Shown in pieces: positions 58,692-64,000 of a stretch of 64,000 nucleotides of DNA. The DNA is taken from the NCBI GenBank assembly GCA_003164035.1, contig PLRS01000154.1, positions 1 to 64,000 of the forward strand. The letters run 5' to 3'. The notes under the pieces were generated by a model. That model had not been told where the DNA came from. It saw only the letters and a program-made list of their open reading frames with translations, and searched no databases. Each line of letters starts with the position of its first letter. Position 1 is the stretch's first letter. Source of the DNA: Bryobacterales bacterium. GTDB lineage: Bacteria > Acidobacteriota > Terriglobia > Bryobacterales > Bryobacteraceae. A program made the translations under genes and the position numbers.

Positions 58692-58822
58692 GTGGCGTCG
58701 GCGGGATCGGCCGGGCGAAACGATTCTACGAAAAGTACGATTTTGTCGCCTCGCCGGTCGATCCCATGACCGTCATGATTAGCGTGGCCGAAGCGGCGAG
58801 ATGGACGGGGCCGGGGGAATAG
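58688..58822 (+). pseudogene. C-terminal remnant of a GNAT (TacT-type) toxin
   Basis: A 44-codon frame not listed as a separate gene of normal size. AKRFYEKYDFVASPVDPMTV and the following MISVAEA match the end of TacT acetyltransferases (typically RFYERFGFxPSPxDPxxL). The acetyl-CoA-binding core is absent, so it cannot acetylate aminoacyl-tRNA. It overlaps the truncated antitoxin (ATGA) as in intact loci. Confidence 0.75.
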
Positions 58823-58902
58823 GGGGAGTTTCTGACGAGGCTAGTACCTTAGATTAGATCGCGTCTCGATCTTGCCTCACCGCTTTGGTGCATAATGGTG
58901 TA

Positions 58903-59160
58903 ATGAGGACGGCGAGCGGCACGGTGCGGCAAAGCGTTAGCTTGCCGGCGGGTGTCGCCACCCAGGTTCGCAGCCTGGCAAAGGCGCGCAGGCTCAGCGC
59001 CAATCGGATGCTGCTGGAACTGATCGAGAACGGCATAGCCGCCGAGAAGCGGAAGCAGCAGGAATTCTTCGACCTCGCCGAACGATTCCGGAGCGCCACC
59101 GACGCGGAAGAGGTCAAGCGCCTGGGCGACCAGATGGGCCGAATGGTTTTTGGCGGCTAA
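58903..59160 (+). CDS. Ribbon-helix-helix antitoxin candidate
   Basis: An 85-residue protein with a ribbon-helix-helix-like N-terminus: SGTVRQSVSLPAGVATQVRS (strand, helix 1), AKARRLSANRMLLELIENGI (helix 2). The C-terminal half is helical (FFDLAERFRSATDAEEVKRL). TAA overlaps the ATG of the 81-residue gene (TAATG). This is the arrangement of a two-gene toxin-antitoxin module. ATG 58903 is preferred to an upstream TTG at 58885. Confidence 0.75.
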   Translation: MRTASGTVRQSVSLPAGVATQVRSLAKARRLSANRMLLELIENGIAAEKRKQQEFFDLAERFRSATDAEEVKRLGDQMGRMVFGG

Positions 59161-59405
59161 TGCCACGAATCGAGACGTGGGGCAATATGCCGCCCGGCGT
59201 CCGTCAACACCTGATAGACCGGATGCGCGACAGGGCGATCGGCATTGCCGATCTGAACCAACTGCGGCTCTGGATTGACTCTCATCCGGAGGTGCCGGAG
59301 GGCGACTGGTACAAGGACTTCGGTTCTTTCAAGATCTGCGGTAGTGGCTCGGTGCCGAAAACATTTCTACTGCGTGGGCAAGCCGCCAAGGGAACGGCCG
59401 TCTAA
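59160..59405 (+). CDS. Small partner of the RHH protein (candidate toxin of unknown family)
   Basis: An 81-residue protein: MPRIETWGNMPPGVRQHLID, RMRDRAIGIADLNQLRLWID, EGDWYKDFGSFKICGSGSVP, then KTFLLRGQAAKGTAV. I do not recognise a named domain; from memory similar small genes follow RHH genes in other bacteria. No PIN, RelE or HicA motif is visible, though K-D-F-G-S-F-K-I and the Trp/Tyr-rich centre could be a compact beta fold. Translational coupling with the RHH gene is the main evidence for a toxin role. Confidence 0.6.
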   Translation: MPRIETWGNMPPGVRQHLIDRMRDRAIGIADLNQLRLWIDSHPEVPEGDWYKDFGSFKICGSGSVPKTFLLRGQAAKGTAV

Positions 59406-59578
59406 CTTGCCGGGGTGCGACCGATCCGACCGCTGCGCCGTTGGCGGGTTCCTGGCCCGCCGGTCGAAGAACGCCTTTGGCGATGAGACCACGCACCGGT
59501 GGCGCCGCTCCAATGACATGTGCTACAACGCGCGTGTGTAACGGACGCTTTCTCAGTCAATGCGGGAGGGACTATTTG

Positions 59579-61825
59579 ATGGTACGGACAGCGCGCGTCC
59601 TCGGCCTGGTTTCCATGCTGAGTCTCGCCGGGTGGGCACAACAGCGGAAGGAGCCGGTGGATTACGTCAATCCGAACATTGGCACGATCGGGCATCTGCT
59701 GACTGCTACCGCGCCCACGGTGCAGTATCCCTATGGCATGGTACGCGTTGCGCCGATCACGACGCCGAGCGTTCGGGACCGATTCCTGGCGGACAAAATC
59801 TACGGGTTTCCGGCGGGTAGCGCCATGCTCATGGCCACTACCGGGGCCATCGAGACGGATTCCGCCAGGAATGCTTCCAGGTTCGATCACGACTTCGAAA
59901 CGGTTTCGCCGTACTACTACGCCGCGCTGCTCGAGGATTACGACATTCAGGCCGAATTCACCGCGACCGGGCACGCATCCTATTACCGCTTCACCTTTCC
60001 GGCGAATGCCCATTCGCACCTTGTACTTTCGTCACGCGACAACGCCGAACTGGAAGTGGTGGGACCGGCCGCGGTTGCCGGACGCGGCGCGGAGGGCGGC
60101 GTGGCAATTTATTTCTACGCCGAGTTCTCGAAGCCACTGGGCGCGTACAGCACCTGGACCGGCGGCCAGGTTTCGGCCCAGACGGCTAAACTGTCGGGCA
60201 CAAACATCGGCTTCGAGACCGATGGCGCCACCACCAAGGGCGAGCGGATCGGGGTGCGCATTGGGGTCTCTTACATCGGCATCGACCAAGCTCGCAAGAA
60301 CCTCCGGAAGGAAATTCCCGCCTGGGGTTTTGACCAGGTGAAGGCCAAGGGGCGCGCGGTCTGGAACCAGGCGCTGGGCAAGATCGCCGTGAAGGGCGGC
60401 ACCGAAAAACAGCGCACGATCTTCTACACGGCGCTCTACCGCTCGCTGGGGCGCATGACCGATCATACCGAAGACGGCAGGTATTACAGCGGATACGACG
60501 GGCAGGTACACGACGCGGGCGGCCACGATTTCTACGCGGGCGATGGCCTTTGGGACACTTATCGCTCGATGCACCCTCTTCAGTTGATCCTCGATCCGGC
60601 GCGGCAGGTGGACATGGTAAACTCCTACGTCCGCATGTACGAGCAAAGCGGCTGGATGCCTTCGTTCCCGTCGATTGGCGGGGATGGGGCGGTGATGATC
60701 GGCCATCACTCCACGGCCTTCATCACCGACACCTATTTGAAAGGCTATCGCGATTTCGACGTGGAGAAGGCTTACGCCGGGATGAAGAAAAACGCCATGG
60801 AAGCTACCCTTCTTCCGTGGCGCCGCGGACCGCTGACCGCGCTGGACCGGGTCTACCAGGAGAAGGGGTTCTTCCCGGCGCTTGCCAAGGGGGAGAAAGA
60901 GACGGTGGCGGAAGTGCATCCGTTCGAGCGCCGCCAGGCCGTTTCGGTGACACTGGAAAACTGCTACGACGATTGGTGCGTGGCGCAGATGGCGAAGGCG
61001 CTGAAAAAAGACGACGACTACGCCTATTTCATGAAGCGCGCCCATAATTACGCCAACGTGTTCGATGGGCGGATCGGCATGATGGCGCCGAAGACCGCCG
61101 ATGGACAATGGGTGGAAAGCTTCGACCCCACGCGGGGAGGCGGCCAGGGCGGGCGCGACTATTTTGCCGAGTGCAACTCCTGGGTCTACACCTGGCACGT
61201 ACAGCACGACGTGGCCGGCCTGATGGCGCTGATGGGCGGGCGCGAGCAGTTCGCGGCCAAACTGGACCAGTTGTTCGTCGAACAGTACGGCACGTCCAAG
61301 TACGCTTTCCTCGGCCAGTTCCCGGATATGACCGGTTTGATCGGCAACTACGCGCAGGGCGACGAGCCGAGCTTCCACATCCCCTACCTTTATAACTACT
61401 GCGGGCAGCCATGGAAGGCGCAGCGCCTGCTGCGGCAGATCATGGAAGTCTGGTACGGCGACGGTCCGCTTGGCATTTGCGGCGACGAGGACGGAGGCGC
61501 GATGTCGTCCTGGTACGTGCTGAGCGCGATGGGTTTCTACCCGGTTTGCCCGGGGCGCCCGGTTTACGACATCGGCAGCCCGCTGTTCCAGGAGGTGAAA
61601 ATCGCGCTGGCCGGCGGCAGGACATTCACCGTCTCCGCCCCGGGCGCATCGGCAGGGAACAAGTACGTGCAATCGGCCACGCTGAACGGAAAGCCGCTCG
61701 ACAAACCCTGGTTCACGCACGACGAACTGGCTGCCGGGGGGACGCTGGTGCTGCGGATGGGTCCGCGCCCGAACAGGAAATGGGGAAGTTCTCCGGAAGC
61801 GGCTCCGCCGTCCATGTCGCGGTAG
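59579..61825 (+). CDS. GH92 alpha-mannosidase, exported
   Basis: A 748-residue GH92 enzyme, expected to trim alpha-mannosides outside the cytoplasm with calcium. A signal peptide (TARVLGLVSMLSLAGWAQQR) leads into the beta-sandwich (DYVNPNIGTIGHLLTATAPT, QYPYGMVRVAPITTP) and then the helical barrel: FYTALYRSLGRMTDHTEDGR, GLWDTYRSMHPLQLILDPAR, GWMPSFPSIGGDGAVMIGHH, EPSFHIPYLYNYCGQPWKAQ, and GICGDEDGGAMSSWYVLSAM (catalytic acidic residues). ATG 59579 follows GGGAGG. The nearest glycosidases are at the far left of the window, so no glycan locus is apparent here. Confidence 0.94.
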   Translation: MVRTARVLGLVSMLSLAGWAQQRKEPVDYVNPNIGTIGHLLTATAPTVQYPYGMVRVAPITTPSVRDRFLADKIYGFPAGSAMLMATTGAIETDSARNASRFDHDFETVSPYYYAALLEDYDIQAEFTATGHASYYRFTFPANAHSHLVLSSRDNAELEVVGPAAVAGRGAEGGVAIYFYAEFSKPLGAYSTWTGGQVSAQTAKLSGTNIGFETDGATTKGERIGVRIGVSYIGIDQARKNLRKEIPAWGFDQVKAKGRAVWNQALGKIAVKGGTEKQRTIFYTALYRSLGRMTDHTEDGRYYSGYDGQVHDAGGHDFYAGDGLWDTYRSMHPLQLILDPARQVDMVNSYVRMYEQSGWMPSFPSIGGDGAVMIGHHSTAFITDTYLKGYRDFDVEKAYAGMKKNAMEATLLPWRRGPLTALDRVYQEKGFFPALAKGEKETVAEVHPFERRQAVSVTLENCYDDWCVAQMAKALKKDDDYAYFMKRAHNYANVFDGRIGMMAPKTADGQWVESFDPTRGGGQGGRDYFAECNSWVYTWHVQHDVAGLMALMGGREQFAAKLDQLFVEQYGTSKYAFLGQFPDMTGLIGNYAQGDEPSFHIPYLYNYCGQPWKAQRLLRQIMEVWYGDGPLGICGDEDGGAMSSWYVLSAMGFYPVCPGRPVYDIGSPLFQEVKIALAGGRTFTVSAPGASAGNKYVQSATLNGKPLDKPWFTHDELAAGGTLVLRMGPRPNRKWGSSPEAAPPSMSR

Positions 61826-61923
61826 GGGCGGGAGTCCGGGTACTAGTTACCGGAATTACCGGATGAAGTACCTTCAGGACTATCGGCTTTAGCTGCACGG
61901 GCCGATGATGACGGTAGTACAGT

Positions 61924-62301
61924 ATGGCGCACCAAGAACTTATTTACGGCGACCGGCGCACGGACCGGCGCTATACGTTCCAACTGTCGCTTCGCTTCAG
62001 CTACCGGAAGTGCGGCGTGGCGGCGGCGGGGAGCGGCGCTACCGAAGACTTGAGCAGAGGCGGCATCCGTTTCACGACGGACGATCCGCCGCCAGTGGGC
62101 GTGGAAATCGAGTTGCGGATCGAATGGCCGTTTCTTTTGCAGAACGTCTGCCCGCTCGAACTGCTGGTGCGAGGGAAAGTGCTGAGGAGCGACGCGCAAC
62201 GGACAGTGGCGAGCATGTACAGTTACGAGTTTCGGACGCGAGGCGCGAGGTCCTTCGAACAGGCGGCGGTGACGACGAGCAGTTGCAATTTTGTGGCGTA
62301 G
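61924..62301 (+). CDS. PilZ-domain protein (c-di-GMP binding)
   Basis: A 125-residue protein with the PilZ pattern: an RRxxR-like loop (GDRRTDRRYTFQLSLRF) and the second motif EDLSRGGIRFTTDDPPPVG (D/NxSxxG), then VEIELRIEWPF and VRGKVLRSDAQRTVASMY. The tail has cysteine and Ser/Thr-rich residues. It would bind cyclic di-GMP and modulate a partner; the flagellar-type genes to the right make motility control a possibility. Confidence 0.88.
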   Translation: MAHQELIYGDRRTDRRYTFQLSLRFSYRKCGVAAAGSGATEDLSRGGIRFTTDDPPPVGVEIELRIEWPFLLQNVCPLELLVRGKVLRSDAQRTVASMYSYEFRTRGARSFEQAAVTTSSCNFVA

Positions 62302-62395
62302 CGAGCGATCGGCAGTCAGCGGTCGGCCCACCCCGCCTTCGCTTTGGGGCAGGGGTGGCTGCTGGTAAGTACACCATTTCGGAAGTTCGCTAGTG

Positions 62396-62464
62396 CAACC
62401 GCTCCCTTACGGTCGCGGCTCTGAAAGGCGCGAGACCGAGCCGCGACCGTAAGGGAGCGGTTGC
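62396..62464. repeat. Palindromic repeat family A, copy 5
   Basis: Left arm CAACCGCTCCCTTACGGTCG then CGGCTC; right arm GAGCCGCGACCGTAAGGGAG then CGGTT. It is followed by ATACGTGACCGTAATTGCGA, the inverse of the left flank of copies 1 and 3. Confidence 0.92.
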
Positions 62465-62497
62465 GGGATACGTGACCGTAATTGCGAATTCGAGGAG

Positions 62498-62824
62498 TCA
62501 GGCCGCGCCGACGAGGGACATTTGGAAGCTGGCGGAACCGCGGGCCAGAATATTGGACAGACAGCCGGTTGCGGATTGTCCTTCGAGCAGGCAACGCTGG
62601 GAACCGTTCCAGCCTTCCACGCGGACCGAGTTGCCGCGGCGGACGACGCGATAGACGGCGGCGGCGCCGTATTCGGCGGCCAGAGCCGGGAGCGACCATC
62701 CGGCCGGGTCCAACATGCGCAAGCCGCCCTGGCGATCGAGGACGAGAGCGGTGTCGCCGCCCGCGGAATTCCCGGTGGTTGCAATCTGCAGAATCTCTTC
62801 GGCCCGGCGGAAGAATTCGCTCAC
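62498..62824 (-). CDS. Small protein of unknown function downstream of lytic transglycosylase
   Basis: About 108 residues: RRAEEILQIATTGNSAGGDT, LVLDRQGGLRMLDPAGWSLP, AVYRVVRRGNSVRVEGWNGS, CLLEGQSATGCLSNILARGS. No membrane segment or known motif is present. GTG 62824 is the best conventional start; the same frame is open upstream (to 62995) but overlaps the transglycosylase. It is in the same orientation, about 50 bp downstream, and may be co-transcribed. Confidence 0.5.
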   Translation of the reverse strand: MSEFFRRAEEILQIATTGNSAGGDTALVLDRQGGLRMLDPAGWSLPALAAEYGAAAVYRVVRRGNSVRVEGWNGSQRCLLEGQSATGCLSNILARGSASFQMSLVGAA

Positions 62825-62876
62825 AAACTGCTTATCGGCGAGCGGGCCGATTCTTTCCTGGAAATTTAAAGAAAAA

Positions 62877-63599
62877 CTACGGTTGTTTGGCGGGCAGACT
62901 GGACATGATTTTCCGCACGTAATCCTGGGTTTCCGGGATCGGTGGTACCGCCTCGGCGGCATCCACCGTGGCGGCGCCCGCATTGTAGGCGCCAAGCGCC
63001 AGGGCCAGATCGCCGTTGTAGCGAGAGAGCAAATCTTTCAACAACTTAGCGCCGGCTTCCACGTTTTCGGCGGGATCGAAAGGGTGCTTCACGCGCAACT
63101 GACTGGCGGTGGCGGGCATGAGTTGCATCAAGCCCATGGCGCCTTTGGAGGAAACCGCGCAGGGGCGGAAGGCGGATTCCTGCCGTATCACCCCGCGGAG
63201 CACGTCCTCCTCTAAGTGCTGCCGTTTGGCGGCTTCATCGATCAAGGTGTCCACCTGGGCGGAGGGCAGGGGGTCGCAATCGGCAAAAGTCCCGGGCAAA
63301 GCCGCCGCAGGTACGGTGGCCCCAAGCGGCAGCGGAGGCGGCAGAATGAAGAAGTTGCCGGTGGCTGTTTGGGCGAGCTGTTGGTTGACGGACGCCCGCT
63401 GCCGGGCCAGGGACTCCTCCATGGCCGTGGCCGCGAGGCGCTGACGGGTCGCCGCGGGTTCCATTTGGGCACGGGCGTCCGCGGAAGAAGGCGCCGGCTG
63501 GCCTGAGTGTGGGGCGGGCGGCTGGGCAGAGAGCGCCCGAAGCAGGAAAACGGCGGCGGCGAGGGCACGAAGACCGAGGGGAAGGTTTCGTTTTGGCAT
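62877..63599 (-). CDS. Exported lytic transglycosylase (SLT domain)
   Basis: A 240-residue peptidoglycan lytic transglycosylase. A signal peptide (LGLRALAAAVFLLRALSAQP) and a low-complexity linker precede the SLT domain from about residue 130: LRGVIRQESAFRPCAVSSKG (catalytic Glu in Q-E-S), AMGLMQLMPATASQL, FDPAENVEAGAKLLKDLLSR, ALGAYNAGAATVDAAEAVPP and TQDYVRKIM. ATG 63599 with AAGGA upstream is preferred to the open frame beginning at 63728. Closeness to flagellar-type genes suggests a wall-opening role in flagellum assembly, but it could be a general housekeeping enzyme. Confidence 0.92.
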   Translation of the reverse strand: MPKRNLPLGLRALAAAVFLLRALSAQPPAPHSGQPAPSSADARAQMEPAATRQRLAATAMEESLARQRASVNQQLAQTATGNFFILPPPLPLGATVPAAALPGTFADCDPLPSAQVDTLIDEAAKRQHLEEDVLRGVIRQESAFRPCAVSSKGAMGLMQLMPATASQLRVKHPFDPAENVEAGAKLLKDLLSRYNGDLALALGAYNAGAATVDAAEAVPPIPETQDYVRKIMSSLPAKQP

Positions 63600-63668
63600 G
63601 TAAGTATCCTTAGAAGATTCGGGCGAAAACACCGATATGTAAAGTGAGAGCGGAAAGGCAGCTCCAAG

Positions 63669-63941
63669 ATGGGCATTGGGTCTCTCAACGGCATATCCAT
63701 GAGCGCCGCGGTCGGCGGGTTCGGGCAAGACAACCTGGTCCCGATCGAGGAACTGGTGGCAGCCATCCGGGCAGTGAACCGGGGCGAGTTGGAAGCTCGC
63801 GGCCGGGTATGGAAATTGCGCCGGGGTGCGGGCAAGCCCGTAATCGTGGAATTAGTGGAGCAAGATAGCGGCGATGTCATCGACCTGCTCCTGCCCGAGG
63901 AAGTCGTACGGATGGCGGCGGGACTGGAGAAAGAGCGGTAA
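63669..63941 (+). CDS. FlaG-like protein
   Basis: A 90-residue protein divergent from the transglycosylase. The C-terminal half has the FlaG form: GRVWKLRRGAGKPVIVELVE, then QDSGDVIDLLLPEEVVRMAA (usual: IVDxxTGEVIRQIPPEExLxLA). The N-terminal GGFGQDNLVPIEELVAAIRA is less conserved. FlaG affects flagellar filament length and is typically encoded beside fliD and fliS; the next start codon opens a FliS-like frame, overlapping the TAA by 1 nt. Call is moderate. Confidence 0.6.
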   Translation: MGIGSLNGISMSAAVGGFGQDNLVPIEELVAAIRAVNRGELEARGRVWKLRRGAGKPVIVELVEQDSGDVIDLLLPEEVVRMAAGLEKER

Positions 63942-64000
63942 TGCAAGCAACGGAGAACATGCGTAGATATAGCTATCTGGAGAGCCGAATCCTGGCCGCG
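63941..64000 (+). CDS. FliS-like flagellin chaperone, first 20 codons (runs off right edge)
   Basis: The TAATG junction opens a frame reading MQATENMRRYSYLESRILAA. FliS proteins typically start with a short lead and YLExxVLxA, matching YLESRILAA. Only 20 residues are available, so the call rests on this motif and on the FlaG-like gene upstream. Confidence 0.55.
   Translation, partial: MQATENMRRYSYLESRILAA

Overview
The window looks like a chromosomal segment of an acidobacterium, most likely of the Bryobacteraceae / Candidatus Solibacter type. The DNA is GC-rich. It carries an orphan MacB/FtsX permease of the acidobacterial kind, a TonB-dependent receptor with a carboxypeptidase-like N-terminal domain, a GHL6-type glycosidase, hopanoid genes (hpnJ, hpnI), a CoA-acylating aldehyde dehydrogenase plus class II aldolase of the microcompartment type, several small toxin-antitoxin loci and many palindromic extragenic repeats. 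This placement rests on gene content only.

Left part (1-15 kb): the N-terminus of an RluA-type pseudouridine synthase at the edge, decayed GH2 and SDR genes, a secreted GHL6 protein, tRNA-Ala(GGC), a cupin and a PIG-L deacetylase. Next come divergently transcribed exopolysaccharide genes: GT2 glycosyltransferase, EpsI-like protein and CAAX protease on the minus strand; a polyprenyl glycosylphosphotransferase and an outer-membrane barrel on the plus strand. Biosynthetic arginine decarboxylase and a three-gene RHH/PIN toxin-antitoxin cluster follow.

Middle (15.6-37.4 kb): a complete suf operon (sufB-C-D-S-U, a DUF59 gene and an Rrf2 regulator); an unknown exported protein, HpnJ and HpnI; a candidate structured small RNA; type II glutamine synthetase; the orphan permease; an RNA uracil methyltransferase; the TonB receptor; a UPF0175/DUF3368 pair; and the aldolase/aldehyde dehydrogenase operon.

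37.6-51.7 kb: one long plus-strand cluster encoding a VWA membrane protein, a legumain/caspase-like protein apparently lacking its catalytic cysteine, a TPR-metalloprotease, a MoxR AAA+ ATPase, a DUF58 protein, a BatA-type VWA protein and a very large DUF4175 protein with a Gly-Gln-Ser tandem repeat. A RAYT (REP-associated tyrosine transposase) flanked by two inverted pairs of REP elements lies inside this cluster, and the coding starts of the genes beside it now fall within repeat DNA.

Right part (51.7-64 kb): a TIGR01777 epimerase, a GAF-ANTAR regulator, a ROK kinase, a large membrane protein, a decayed TacAT toxin-antitoxin locus, an intact RHH plus 81-residue pair, a GH92 mannosidase, a PilZ protein, a lytic transglycosylase and, at the edge, FlaG-like and FliS-like genes that suggest a flagellar region continues outside.

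The most interesting non-gene content is a mosaic of at least five palindromic repeat families (A-E below), one with its likely transposase in place, and the probable 175-nt structured RNA downstream of glnII.
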